Of a stretch of 64,000 nucleotides of DNA, positions 21,393-33,421 are shown piece by piece. The notes beneath the pieces were generated by a model that made no database searches, had not been told where the DNA came from, and worked only from the letters and a program-made list of their open reading frames with translations. The stretch spans positions 35,326,908-35,390,907 of the forward strand of contig CM055888.1 of assembly GCA_029582165.1 (NCBI GenBank). The letters run 5' to 3'. Every line of letters starts with the position of its first letter. Positions within the stretch are counted from its first letter, which is position 1. The stretch is from Portulaca oleracea. Its lineage: Eukaryota > Streptophyta > Magnoliopsida > Caryophyllales > Portulacaceae. Made by a program: the position numbers and the translations under genes.

Positions 21393-22451
21393 CTGGTTTG
21401 AAAACCTCATTGAGGCAAACCGGGTAAAAGGAGAGAATAAAAATTGATTGAGAGAAGTCAGCCTGCACCTTCCATCCAACAGGCTGAGCAAAAGGAGAGA
21501 ATTTCGTCAAGAAGGACCATATCTCATAATCTCTCTGAAGTGAGCGCTCTTCATTAGAAATGTCGCAGCTTAACCAAATTTGTCGAGGATAGGGGGCTTG
21601 AACCCAACCTTCATTTCACCATCCATATTACCCTCATCTTTTCATCCAATCCCGACTTACCACCTACCACTCACATCTTTGACCTCTCCATCAAACCTCA
21701 ATCCTTTTCAAACCCTTAACCCAATCCAAAAGGTGTGTTATGACCAAAGGAGAATAGGAGTCAACCTATGAAGAAGGAGTTTGAACAAAAAAAGAACCTT
21801 AGCCTTGACCAACCTAGTCATTCTCCTCATGATCAATCCATATCTACCCCAAAGCCAAAAGGTGTGTTGTGACTAATGTCATTAAAATAAGAACAGGAGT
21901 CAATCCCATGGAGAAGAAAGTCGAAAAAAGAAGAAAGCAAAAAAAAAAATGAGAAAAGAAAAAAAAAGCAAAGTTGAGATAGATAGCAAAAAAAAAGAAA
22001 GAAAAAAAGAAAGAGAAAAAAATGGGTCAAAATAAGAATAAGAAGTGAGAACGCGAAAAATAAGAGTCATGCACACCTCAGAAAATCTTGTCTCAAACCC
22101 TAACCTCATCATCCGTACACCTCAGCCTTCTATAACTTTCACAAACCTTTCATCCATCCTGCATATGAACCCTCAAACCTTTATAACCATCTTTTTAAAC
22201 CGTTAAGTCTTCCTCGAGGCACTACCCATCAAAGTTGTGCTTAAATAACTACGACTGACCTGATTCCACCTTAGATACGTAGGAAAACCTCTTTGAGTTC
22301 CGGCCGCTACAAGGAGTATCCTTTGTCCTCAAAATGTTGGTCTTTGAGAGAAGAAAAAAAACAAGAGAGGTTAGCTTGGAATCTCAGGCTAGGCAAAAGG
22401 ACAGTGAGAGAATAAGAGACACTAGCCTGAAAACCCGTCAGGGCAGGTTAG
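21393..22451 (+). ncRNA. series of four covarying stem-loops in element C
   Basis: Stems at 21393-21400/21416-21423, 21458-21465/21480-21487, 22371-22378/22385-22392 and 22422-22429/22444-22451. Each has about eight pairs and is followed by the tail GCAAAAGGAGAG or a one- to two-base variant. Stem sequences differ between copies while pairing is kept (TCAGCCTG/CAGGCTGA, CTAGCCTG/CAGGTTAG, CTGGTTTG/CAAACCGG). A fifth copy is at 36917-36945. This is a putative RNA structure with no known family. Confidence 0.55.
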
Positions 22452-22925
22452 GCAAAAGGAGAGGAAACCCTGGATTCTTGTTTAGTTGTAATTTTTGTGG
22501 CTTTTAGTAAGGGTTGTCGGTCCATAAGGATGGTTGTTAGGCTTGACGAGGAGATCGGTTTGTGTTTGGGGTTTTTCAATGCGGAAAGCGGTAAATTATG
22601 TAAATAAAACAATAAACTAACCTAGACATGATAATAATCAAGAAAGTAATAAAGATGAAAGCAATTAAAAAGCAAGAAATAGGAAAGCAATAAAACTACA
22701 ACTATAATAAAATTGGGAACAAGAGATTATACCTTTGATGACCAAAATCTTCTAATCTTCAATCTACAATTGTAATTTTCCCCGAACAAACAAGAAATTG
22801 TGGATTGGAATACCAAGAATCCCCAAATTATCACTAGGAGGTAGAATTGGTAACCCTTGACCCTCCTCCCCACTAAAAGTGGATTTGTGATGAGATTAAC
22901 CCTACAAAGCATTGAAATCAAACAT

Positions 22926-22936
22926 CAATAGAGATT

Positions 22937-22999
<63 letters not shown>
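22926..22999. repeat. (GA)n microsatellite in F 3' LTR
   Basis: About 35 GA units; a shorter interrupted tract lies at 35485-35540 in the other LTR. Confidence 0.95.
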
Positions 23000-23002
<3 letters not shown>

Positions 23003-23295
23003 TAAAAACTTCAATGGAAACTTGCTTGAATTGAGAAAGCTTGAGAAAGTTTGAATACAATTGCTAGAAATCAAAAGAAACTTGAAGAACAATGAAAGAG
23101 ATTAAAGCAAAATTAAAGAAAGCAATTAAACCTAATCTAACCTAATTCTACTCTAAAACTACTTAGACTACTTGATAGTAGTGTTGAATACATGTTGGTA
23201 TTTATAGAAGAAGGAAAACAAAAGCCCAAACCCTAAATTAATTATACAGTAGGCGCGTTTTCATTTCGTGATCTCGAGTCCCGCGTGACAACTGC

Positions 23296-23411
23296 GTCGC
23301 GGCGTGAGTCGCTCAATGCTCGTCGCGGGCGCTATCCCGTAGATTGCGGGCGCGAACGCCATATGTCACGGGCGTGACACAATCGGTCACGTCTCGGGTC
23401 GCGGGCGCGAC
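23296..23411 (-). promoter_or_regulatory. GTCACGGGCGTGAC-type motif cluster, F left LTR
   Basis: Copies start at about 23322, 23343, 23365 and 23386, at steps of 21, 22 and 21 bp; the copy at 23365-23378 is GTCACG-GG-CGTGAC. More degraded copies lie at about 23296 and 23398. All are upstream of the minus-strand TATA box. Confidence 0.65.
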
Positions 23412-23755
23412 CTCTGGCTGTTTCTACTGCTTGGCTTGTTGTTTTGGCGCGGCAGTCAGTTGTCACGTGTGTGCCTCACTGTGACTCGGTCGTGACATAT
23501 CTCCGTCTCTTTGCCTTGTTTTTTGTGCCAAAAATGGAAATGGAGTTCTCGGGTTGGTCTCGGCTCGGGTTATCTCGGGTCGGCTCGGAAAATCGCTCGG
23601 GATTCCCTAAAAAGCCACAATTAAGCCTAAACTCCTTCTAACTCCTTATTTTCCTACAAACCACGTAATCATCATATCTGATATATACAAGGGGCTAAAA
23701 TTAGCAAAAACACCCTATAAATGGTATAAAATTCGGCTTGGAACGAGACCGAACA

Positions 23756-25557
23756 ACACTCCCACACAAGGGTTTGCTCGCCCCGAGAAAACTAAAAACA
23801 AAGATAAAAACAGACAAAAAGAAACTAAAAACCATAACTCACTTTCGCAGGAATCGCGGATGCATTTAGCACATGCATCAAGCCCTTTAAACCCCCCGGT
23901 AGCCCGGGTGGACGAGGAAGGTCTCGTGAGGTTTTATAGCAACTTTACCCACAAAAGCCAAAGAAAAGGAGAGAGGGAAATTGAAAAACAAAACAAGGAA
24001 ATGAAAAAGAAAAGAGAAAACAACTTGCCTCAAGGAATCATGCCAACGCAATCAAGAAAACGATACTAATCATCCAAAAGGAACCGTTGTGAGCACTACG
24101 AAAACACCTAACTCAAACAATTGTCAATCTTAGGGATATTCAACTCCCGACATCTCATGATAAGCTAAATCTCATGTGCACAAGTGCTTAGTGGGTTCCG
24201 AGTGATTTCGATCGATTCCCAAGAAAAAGTCACATCCAAGCTCGAATCAAAGCGAAAAGGGATTTATTCAAGCGATGTCTTTCCCTTGTTTATGTCGTCC
24301 TTGGCTTGGTGAGGGCCGCAGGACACTCAAGGTGAGACTTTTATTAACGATCAATTGATTAGCGTTGGCTTGAGAAAGCTCAACGAGATTGGCATTAGCT
24401 TTTTCGAGAGTCGAACGGCCCATAAAGGGGTTTACCCTCCCAACACGGTCTTTTCCATACGCCTCATCGTTACGAAAACGAAGTGCTTAAGGTGTAATAG
24501 TGCTGCACCGCTAATACCGGTCCCGTGTAGGTAGACTAACTCACTATATGTCAGATTTAATTGATTTAATTTGTTTTCACATTTTCAACAAGCTCGGATA
24601 TGGCCAACTAGAGTCTCACAGTTTCAACCAGAACGTTAAATAAAACAGAGATCTCGCTAGGCATTCAATGCAGGGAATCTAGATAGATGAGTCATGACAA
24701 CGCCCAAGCTAGGGTCGAAAGTGCTCAAACCGGTTAATTTCAAGAAGATTAAGAAAGTTTTCCCAACATTGACAACACTATCAAAGAAACGAAGCAAAAG
24801 CAAAACGAAAACTTTTAAGGTTTTTCACTCCATCTTTTCTCCTTTGTCACACAAAGATTTTTCAGATTTTAGACAAAAACTACGAAAAACAAAATCAAAG
24901 ACTCAAAACTAGGTGATCTACCCATGAACAATGAAAGTATCACCCCCACTCCAACACAAAACATCACAATGTTTCCATAGTGAGAAGGGTGTCACAAGTA
25001 AGGTCGAAAACCAAGAAAAGCATATATACAAAACACTTATCACATAACAAACGATGGCGACCCGAGCCCACACGGCTCCAACAACAAAATAATCCCAACA
25101 TTCACACACAAGGGGTTCACCATCCAAAAGGTAAAATCGAGCATGCAACATGGATCATCAATATATACACATAAAAAGAGGGCGGAAAGAGGTTACCTCA
25201 AAATCTTCAATTAACGCATACCCAATTCGCGATCCATCGAACATCACACCAAAGGTTAGGAATAAACAAGAAAGGCATACGATGTGTGATGGTTCAAATG
25301 CAATATGAAAAGGAAAAACAACTATACAAGATACTAGAGACTAAAGAACTAAAGAAAAACTAAAATATTTACAAAACGACTCTCACTCTTTTTTTTCCTT
25401 TTCTTAAACTCAAAAACCAAAATTCATACTATCCTCTCACTCCCACACAAAGAGGGTGCCGTTCCTCAATGAAAAAAGAAGTAGGTAAGCAAGCACCACA
25501 AAATAAAAGAAAAAAAAAACACACAAAAAGAAAATAAAAGAAGAAAAGAAAGACAAC
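23756..25557 (-). other. 3' untranslated region of element F
   Basis: No credible ORF. The segment around 24420-24960 corresponds, inverted, to about 32040-32720 of element G. Confidence 0.6.
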
Positions 25558-27361
25558 TCACAAATTATACAAGAAAAGGTGAGGAAGGATATTACCTAGA
25601 AGGGTTCTTATCAATAGACTCACTCCTTCCCACCTCAAGATATCGGGGACCATGTCGGAACTAGTCAACGCCTGGAGTAATGAGTCATGCATTCTCTCAC
25701 GCATCTCAGAATGGTGGTGGTAAGAGCACACTCGCAAAATTACATCAACAAACATTAGTGCTCTTAACAGTTTATCGAATGCCTTAGAAAAGTCATAGAA
25801 AGAATGAACTAGAGGAATGTACAAGACTTTCCTAGGCATGGTTAAGTAGAACATGACAAATAGATCCTCCCATTAACTTGTAAATGGAGATTAGGTATAC
25901 AAATCAACAGGAGGGGGCAATACAACACAATCTTGAACATGCTCATGCAAAGACTTGGATGCCAACAATGATTCACACTCAATATCCATGCAATTTTCAT
26001 CAAATACAAATTCCAAATCACAACTTTCATCCAAATAATCATCATAATCATCAATGGGTGATAAGGAAAAAGCAGGGTTAGACCACATCATAACACTCCC
26101 ACACACATGCACATCTTAATCTTCATCAATATCAGACTCATCAGAAGAACTATCAGTATCAGAAGACAAAGGTGCATCATTCAACTCAACATCAAAAGTG
26201 AAAGTGGAAGGCTCCGGGTCATAACTCATCGTGAATGACTCACAAAGCATATCAACATCAAAAACATCATTGTTAATAACCAAGTTCAAACAATCACGAT
26301 CATTCCCCAAAGAATTAAACTCATCATCACAAGATTCTACAACCATAGACTCACAAGAAAGGGTAGCTAATGCCTCAATAATGCAATGATTCTCAATTAA
26401 AGTGAACAAATTGGTATTAAGCATACACTCAATCACAACAGATTCAATTTCACTCTCAATAAGATTATACTCAATTACATAACAAGCATCATGGCATTCA
26501 ATAGACTCAACTTTATCTTCACACAAAAGTATGGACAATGATGTGGACAATGGTTCATCATCTAGTATGTTTTCAACAAGTTCTACATCATCACACACAA
26601 GATCATCATGTTCCTCATGCTCACTAGGTGCAGCTAGAGCTAAGGAATCGCTAAGTAGTCCAAGGCATGGTTGGTTATAGTAGTCATCATTGATATCATA
26701 CACAGAAGAATCAACATGTATTTCAGGACTCAAAGATGACGAATGATCTACTTCAACTCTCGGATCACCCATTTGTGAAAGAAAAGTTTCTACCCTAGTT
26801 TTAAGCACTTGTCCAATTTCTTGCATTCATTCAATTTCTCATACATCTCATCTTGTAAACCATCTATTCCAGCACGAATTTTATCTAGTCTTCCACACAA
26901 GATTCGGAAGCATGAGATGGAGATTCACAATGCACACACAAATGATGAGACTCAACCATAGCACTTTGGGAAAGACCATAACAATTTTCCATATAACCCC
27001 CACCATAAAATTGATCATCAACATACACGGGGTATTCACGTGATTATTTAGGTTCGGTCCTAGAGGGTGGTGCATAAGGAGGTTGGAAGCTAGGACTAAC
27101 ACTTTGTTGCTCAAATTCATAAGAATCCCTAGACAACCATTCAAGTAATTACCATGCTTTTTATTCACCTAAAGCAGAAAATCCGTAATATTTTAAAAGG
27201 TTTCGGGTCTCATAATTCACACCCTCATTCACAAGTCCCAACATATCCAATGTATCATAAACGATACCATATAATTCACATTGAGCACGATAGTCATGTA
27301 ATCTAGCAAAATACCTCCAAAATATTTCATGCTCAAATTGGGGGAATTGGGAACTAGCCAT
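25558..27361 (-). pseudogene. Athila-like gag of element F, broken
   Basis: Read on the minus strand from about 27361. The first segment (EIFWRYFARLHDYRAQC, then NEGVNYETRNLLKYYGF) matches the gag domain pattern of Athila-type elements. Two stops follow near 27158-27170. The same frame then continues through EWLSRDSYEFEQQ to a CCHC zinc knuckle (CVHCESPSHASESC) around 26890-26940. Downstream are a strongly acidic 236-codon frame (26826-26116) and two shorter frames (26112-25891, 25854-25558) with no recognised domain. No protease, RT or integrase follows before the 3' LTR, so F was non-autonomous even before decay. Confidence 0.8.
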
Positions 27362-27779
27362 AACTCTCTATTCTTCTATTTTTCTATTTTTTTTTCTTTC
27401 TTCTTCTTTTTTTTTTCGATATTCAATTTCTTCCACTACATTTTCTCGAAAGATCCTAAAAAGCAATAAACTATATACACACAAACAAATCACCCAATCT
27501 ACCAAATAACGCCATCCTGTTTAGCCTCAATTCTGTGTCTAAATACCGCCTAAATCCTTAGCCTTTTGATTTGTTTCGTAGCTTAATTTAATAACTTTTA
27601 ATGCATTTTTGGTAATTTTGTAGATTTAGAGTTTTTACTCAAAACATGGTAAAAAGGGCCATTTTTGCACCTAATTGGGGAATCCCGAGATTTCCCGAAT
27701 CTTGGTCGAGTCGAAGGCGAAGGAATGCGGAAAGGTCGGACATGTCAAGATGCTCAGAAGACCTTTTGAAGCCGAGCTG

Positions 27780-28067
27780 GACTGTGGCCACGGTCATGAC
27801 GACCGTAGCCACGGTGCAGTCAAGTCAGGAGTAGAAGAAGTTGAAGCCGAGCTAGACCGTGGCCACGGTCATGATGACCCCAGCCACGGTGGGTTCAAGA
27901 CTTGTCCAAGGAAAGAAGAGGCTAGGCCGAGCAAGACCGTGGCCACGGTCTTGGGAGACCGTAGCCACGACGGTGCGAAGAGAAGAGAAATCTACAGCTC
28001 GCTACGCAAGACCGTAGCCACGGTCCCATAGACCGTACCCATGGTCTCCTAGACCGTACCCACAGTC
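27780..28067 (+). promoter_or_regulatory. GACCGTGGCCACGGTC palindrome array, G 5' LTR
   Basis: Nine copies start at 27780, 27801, 27855, 27876, 27935, 27957, 28010, 28031 and 28052. Those at 27855 and 27935 are perfect 16-bp palindromes. Partners are 21-22 bp apart; successive pairs begin 75-80 bp apart. The last copy ends 61 bp before the TATA box. Confidence 0.75.
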
Positions 28068-28332
28068 TGCTTATGTTCTGCGCGATGTTTTCGGCTGTGC
28101 ACTGCGTTTTACCAACAAATCTCCACTTGTATATATACTCCTTGTTGACGATTTCTAAGGGTGCATCTAGGGATAGACTTAGACAATTTTTCTAGCTTCT
28201 AATTAGAGAGAGGTTTATTCTAGGGTTTGTGGTTATGGAAGATTTGGGTATTCAAACAATTGAAAGATTGTTGGATCATCTTTTTATTGCTTTCCTTTGT
28301 TCATCTACAACATTTTGATAAGTATTCTCTTC

Positions 28333-28691
28333 CAAAAAATTACTTAGAGGTACCCTAACTTTTGAAGAAACAATTTTTTGGTACCTTAACTTTTCAAAAC
28401 TAATTTTGGGGTACCCTAACTTTTAGGATTAGAAATTACTAGGTGAATTTCCGGCGAAACTCCGATTGATTCAAATCATTTTCGTCAACGAAAACAAAGG
28501 GCATTTTCATCCACAAAAACACTTAATCAATTTCCTGCCTAAAACTCACCGTTGAATTCAAATAAGTGGCCGAAAATTCACCTAATTATTTCTAATTCTA
28601 AAAGTTAGGGTACCCCAAAATTAGTTTTTAAAAGTTGGGGTACTAGAAAAACATTTCACCAAAAGTTAGGGTACCCCTAAGTAATTTTTTG
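28333..28691. mobile_element. 359-bp foldback MITE, Mutator-type 9-bp TSD (copy 2)
   Basis: Same termini as the 1694-2043 copy (CAAAAAATTACT...AGTAATTTTTTG). TSD ATTCTCTTC at 28324-28332 and 28692-28700. The other LTR of G has the near-identical empty site near 34243-34253, which proves insertion after G integrated. Confidence 0.93.
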
Positions 28692-29459
28692 ATTCTCTTC
28701 CCTTAACTCTTTTATTAATTACTTTGCTAATTACTTTGCTTGTTCTTGACTTCTTTACTTGCTATTTCATTGTTCTTGCTTGTTTATGGTTGTTTGATGT
28801 TAGAAATCATGTTTAGGTTTGGTTTGGATGTTGTTAGCTTAGTTTTTATCATGATTAGTGGCTAGAAACCCTATGGGTTAGGGGGTAGTTAAGGGTGTAA
28901 ATGGGTGATTAGGTTTGGGTTAGCAATATTAGTGAGTAATTAGTTGGGAAATCAATTTCCCACTCCTATCCTTCCCTCAAGTAGGATGTATTTGGGTTCG
29001 AAAGCTCCTGAATACATCCAACACTTGTGTTGGAAGGTGGGAATTGGGATAGTTAGTATTCTATTCACGAAAGCGAATAGAAGCTAACTAGGAAATTCGG
29101 TTTCATTAACCCTCCGGGTCTGTCGATGGACTTTGGGGAAGTTAATCCGGACTATCTTCGGAAGAGGAAGCTCGGTGGGTATCTTCTAACGGAATTGCCA
29201 CTTGATTCTCCTACTTGTTATTCTCTTGTTGCAAAACCCATTTCCTCATCTTCGTTTGCATCCCAAAAAGCCTCCGAAGCCCATTTTCCATTCCTTTACC
29301 GACCTTAGTTTTATTTGTTGCTTCGTGTGCCCCTTTCAAACCGCTATCCTTTCCTTAGCAATCTTGACCCGACCATTGACCTAGTTTCTATGACCAAGGC
29401 CGCCAGCTCCCTGAGAAAGAACGACAAAACCGAGGTCAACAAAACCGCTTTACACAAAA

Positions 29460-29477
29460 TGGCGTCGTTGCCGGGGA
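29460..29477 (+). other. primer-binding site of G
   Basis: TGGCGTCGTTGCCGGGGA; the Athila-type site is reported to pair with tRNA-Asp. Confidence 0.85.
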
Positions 29478-29647
29478 GCCAGTGCCCCTAGTTTTAGTTT
29501 CTTGGTTTTTGGTTATTTGAGTTTCCTTTCACGCTAGAAATTAGTTTGTACTAATCCCAATGAATTTGATGCTTCTATTGGTTCTTGTTGGTGCATGTAG
29601 GTACGCCCTAATGTTCTACCGAGCATCGTAGGAGGTTTCAAGTCCTA

Positions 29648-31273
29648 ATGGGTGAAGTCCAAGCTGATTCACCCCGTACTCTTCTATCATATGCCGTTCC
29701 ATCTTCGAGTACGGGAGGCAACCCGATCATCTTACCACCATTACCACCCGACGCGGTATTTGAGTTCAAGTCGTGTCTTCTTGAAGTTTTTGAAAGCAGC
29801 CCGTTTTATGGAGATATTTCCGAAAGTTCTATTGCTTATATGGAGAGATTCGAGAAGCGTGTTAGTTTTATGCATATACCTGGGATATCTTCGGAGTATC
29901 TAAAGTCGAAGTTGTTTCCTCTAACTTTGAAAGGGAAAGCTGAGATGTGGCTTGATATATGCCCACCTGGATTTTATTCTTCATGGGAGGCTCTTAAGAG
30001 AGATTTTCTTCAAAGATTCTTTTCGGCTGATAAAACATGTAAACTCCGGCAAGTTATTATGAGCTTCAAGCAAGAACCCGGAGAGACTCTTTTTGAAGCA
30101 TGGGGAAGATTCAAAGGTCTCCAACGTCAGTGCCCGCACCACAACCTACCCAACTGGATGCTACTTCAGCACTTTTATTGTGGACTCTTTGATTCTCTCA
30201 AAGAATCAATCGATATTGCATCCGGAGGGATGTTTTTGAAGAAAACTGCGGAGGAGGCCGACAAATTCCTTCATGAGCTCGTTCAATATGCTTATGATTT
30301 TGGAGGTTACAAATCTAGTGGAGGAGATTTATCTTTAGAGCATGATCCTATTATTACACTCCTTTTGGCTTCTGTTTACGAAATGCAAAAAGAGAAGGAA
30401 AATGAGGAGACCTCTAAGCATTTGAGAGTGGCCCAAGGTGTGCAAACCCTTAAATCTACTTCTGTTCTTAATATGCATACTCGTAAGTTGTGTTTGGGTC
30501 CACATCCCGAGCATCAATGTGCGGAGTTTAATCAAGTAGAGCGTGTGAACGCTATCTATCCATCATATTTCAACCCACTTTTCTCCCATTATTTTGGAGA
30601 GCATGCTTATGACTATACCACGTTTATCAATCCTACATTCAACCCCATTTCTCAACCTTATGACCACCACTCATTTGTCCAAGAAGAATCCTCCCATTCA
30701 ACTCAACAGGACATTGTACCACCCCAAATTTCTCAAGCCACTCAACCTTCACCGACTCCAATGGTACAAGTAAATTTTGTCGATCTAGGGAGTGGGGAAA
30801 AGGTTGATGAGTTTTCTTGGGTAAAGGATAGTGTTTTGGAGGAAAAAGTAGAGAATGAGATGGAGATGAACGTTGAGGAGGGAGTTGCGGTTGAGGAAGC
30901 TAAGGTTGAAGAAGAGATTTCGGGAGGAAATATCCATGAATGCTCCGAAGCGCAATTTGATTCCCACCAAATGCAAATTCCTCTCCCAAACTGGTTGATT
31001 CAACACTTGATTGATGAAGGACATATTGAATCAAAGTTTAATGTTCCTACTGAGACACCCTTTTTCATGCCACCTTGTGTTGAAGTCAATTCAGTGACCA
31101 TGGTTGTTCATGAGCATAAAGAAGAAGTTTATATTATTGAAGTGGAACCCGACAATGGGCATGAAAATGATCATAACCCGAGGTTATTGAAGATACATCT
31201 CGTGATGATTCTCTCAAGATTGTTCCATTTAGAAGGGAGATCTTATTGGATGAAGTTTATATTCAGGACATAG
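29648..31273 (+). CDS. Athila-like gag of element G (541 aa, open)
   Basis: This is the longest open frame in the window, starting with ATG at 29648, 194 bp after the LTR. Residues ~60-240 form a Ty3/gypsy gag domain (LFPLTLKGKAEMWL, WEALKRDFLQRFF, FEAWGRFKGLQRQCPHH). Around residues 275-300 is a degenerate zinc-knuckle-like segment (GPHPEHQC...VNAIY). The C-terminal third is acidic and Glu-rich. Gag would form the particle and bind RNA. A +1 frame at 31246-31650 continues with related-looking text, so the original protein may have been longer. No pol follows. The open frame suggests recent activity or trans-complementation; expression is not shown. Confidence 0.82.
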   Translation: MGEVQADSPRTLLSYAVPSSSTGGNPIILPPLPPDAVFEFKSCLLEVFESSPFYGDISESSIAYMERFEKRVSFMHIPGISSEYLKSKLFPLTLKGKAEMWLDICPPGFYSSWEALKRDFLQRFFSADKTCKLRQVIMSFKQEPGETLFEAWGRFKGLQRQCPHHNLPNWMLLQHFYCGLFDSLKESIDIASGGMFLKKTAEEADKFLHELVQYAYDFGGYKSSGGDLSLEHDPIITLLLASVYEMQKEKENEETSKHLRVAQGVQTLKSTSVLNMHTRKLCLGPHPEHQCAEFNQVERVNAIYPSYFNPLFSHYFGEHAYDYTTFINPTFNPISQPYDHHSFVQEESSHSTQQDIVPPQISQATQPSPTPMVQVNFVDLGSGEKVDEFSWVKDSVLEEKVENEMEMNVEEGVAVEEAKVEEEISGGNIHECSEAQFDSHQMQIPLPNWLIQHLIDEGHIESKFNVPTETPFFMPPCVEVNSVTMVVHEHKEEVYIIEVEPDNGHENDHNPRLLKIHLVMILSRLFHLEGRSYWMKFIFRT

Positions 31274-31650
31274 AGATTGAGAAGATTGTTCCCATGTGTT
31301 TGAAACTTGGAGAACCAATTGAAGAAGAACCTGAGTTACTTCTTCATCCCCATCACCAAATCAAACCACCGGAGGAGACCCTTGTTCTATTTGCGGAGGT
31401 GATGAGGAGGTGTTGGAAAAGCAGGAGGAAGCGACATTGGAAGAAATCGAAGACGTCATCACCTCTTCCCTGCTCATGGTCAACCAAACGACCGGAGGGA
31501 CGACTCAACTTGAGGTTGTCAAAAAATGGTAGGAGTTGGAGAGGAAGGAAGAAGAAGCAATCATGGTGGAAAAAGTTGAATATGTACCTCTCATGTGCAC
31601 CACGTCTCTCTAGAATTAAACGGGTAATTAGGTCAAGCTCGGGACCTTAA
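31246..31650 (+). pseudogene. shifted continuation of G gag
   Basis: A 134-codon frame overlapping the end of gag by 28 bp. Its start (MDEVYIQDIEIEKIVP) is acidic like the gag C-terminus; the rest turns basic and looks frameshifted. No domain recognised. Confidence 0.35.
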
Positions 31651-33408
31651 ACAAGCGCTTTATTGGAGGCAACCCAGACTTTTATTTCTTTCTTTTGAGT
31701 TATTTTCTTTTCTTAGTTGGTTTCTTTTTCATGTTTCTAATCTTGCATGCGGATCTTACGAGCTTTGATTATTTTTGCTTAATTATTCTAACCCTTTGCT
31801 CGATTTTCACAGATCGCGGATTGACTAATCATTTATTTTGGAGAACTCGAGGTAATATCTCTCCGTTCTTCTCTTTTTGAGTTGAATATCCTATGATCCT
31901 TTTGCATGCTTGACTTTTCTTTTGGTGGCAAACCCCTAGTATGTGCTTGCTGGGTATATCTTGTTGTTGGAGCCGTGTGGGCTCGAGTCATCACCATTTG
32001 CTTGCTAGTTGTTTTTGTTTGTTCTCTACCCTTTTTCATGTGACACCTTCCCACAATGAGGATATTGTGGCGTTTTAAGTGTTGAGGGGGGGGGGGGGGT
32101 GAGAGATATTTGCTTCAAGGGTAGATCACCTAGTTCTTTGTTTTTGTTTTCTTAGTTTTTGCCTAAAATTTGAAAAAAAAAATTTGTGTGAAAAAGGAGA
32201 AAAAAGGAATGAAAGCCTTAAAAGTTTTCTTTCAATTTTCGTTTTCGCTTTGTTTTGCTTTGTTTCTTGGATCTTGTTGTCGAAATTGAGTAGCCGTTCT
32301 TAATCTTCTTTAAAAGTAACCGGTCTGAGCATCTTCGACCCTGTCTCGGGTTCTAGTCAAGACTCACCTTTATTAGACTCCCTTTATTGAGTGTCTAGTG
32401 AGACCTCTGATTACTTTCACGTTCCAATTGGAACCGGGAGATTCTAGGGGTTTGTGTCCGAGTTTGTTTTGTTTTCTCGTTTAGCTAAAGCAAAAGCAAA
32501 AAGTTCAAAAAAAAAAGAAAGAAAAAGATTTCATAAGATACAATAACCTGATTAAGTGGAGCGTGTCGCTGAATGACATTGACCACCTACACTTAGCCAA
32601 CCTACACGGACCCGGTATCAGTGGTACGGCACGGATACCCCTTAACCCTCCTCCTATATCGCTTTGCGACGGAGAGGCGAATGGAAAAGACCGTGTTGGG
32701 AGGGTATACCCCTTACATGGGCCGTCCAATTCCCGAAAGTAAGGCTAATACCTACCTTTAAAAAGAAAAAAAAAGAGAAAAAGAAAAGCAAATTTCGCTG
32801 GTAAATCCAACCCCAAATGAAAAGAGAAAGTTTTTGCTTCAAAAAAGAGTGGGGCCTCTCCTTACATCACCTACCGCCCTCACCAAGCCAAGGGCGACCA
32901 AATGCGAGGGAGGGCAACGCTTCTCTTAGTCGTTTCGTTGTTTTCGGACACGAGTCTTTAGAGTCTTTTGGTTCCAGTTAGAACCCACTTGCACGTATTT
33001 GCACATGGGGTTTCGCTTGGCATAAGATGTAGGGAGTTGAAAATCTTCAAGATTGACCTTTATCTGAGATTGGTGTTTGTGAGATGCTCCTAACGGTTGC
33101 TTTTGGAGGCTTAATAACATTTTCTTAGTTTGGGTTGCGAGATCTTTTGAATCAAAGCCTTTGTTTTTCTTTCTTTTTGTTTTCTTCGGTTTTATTTTCA
33201 CTTTCCCTATCTCCTTTTTCTTTGGCTTTTGTGGGTACAACCGCTACAAACCCTCACGAGTCCATCTCGTCCACCCGGGCTGCCGGGGGGTTCAAAGGGC
33301 TTGGTGCATACGCTAAATGCACCCGTTTCTCTCCCACGACAGAGGAGTTAGTGTTAGTTTAGATAGTTTTTGTCTTGTTTTGCTCGGGACGAGCAAAAAT
33401 TTAAGTAT
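31651..33408 (+). other. non-coding 3' region of element G
   Basis: No credible ORF. A 14-G homopolymer lies at 32086-32099. A segment homologous to F's 3' region is included. Confidence 0.65.
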
Positions 33409-33421
33409 GGGGGGGGGGGGG
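33409..33421 (+). other. poly-G polypurine tract of G
   Basis: Thirteen G residues directly before the 3' LTR. Confidence 0.8.

Larger units (their letters stand above)
22479..23755 (-). mobile_element. 3' LTR of element F (left copy)
   Basis: 1277 bp, homologous to 35025-36313. It contains a (GA)n tract, a TATA box at 23198-23207 (minus) and a GC-rich palindrome cluster at 23296-23411. Confidence 0.88.
27518..29454 (+). mobile_element. 5' LTR of element G (1937 bp with MITE)
   Basis: About 1570 bp without the MITE, matching the 1582-bp right LTR closely. The TATA box GTATATATACT is at 28129-28139. Confidence 0.92.

Noticed and set aside
21393..22451. Stem-loops as microRNA precursors or terminators
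   Set aside because: Stems of eight pairs are too short for plant miRNA precursors, and bacterial-type terminators do not apply.
27675..28031. 118-codon plus-strand frame with repeated GHGHDD text
   Set aside because: It reads through the GACCGTGGCCACGGTC array in the LTR; the repeats come from the DNA palindrome, and the frame has no counterpart of the same length in the right LTR.
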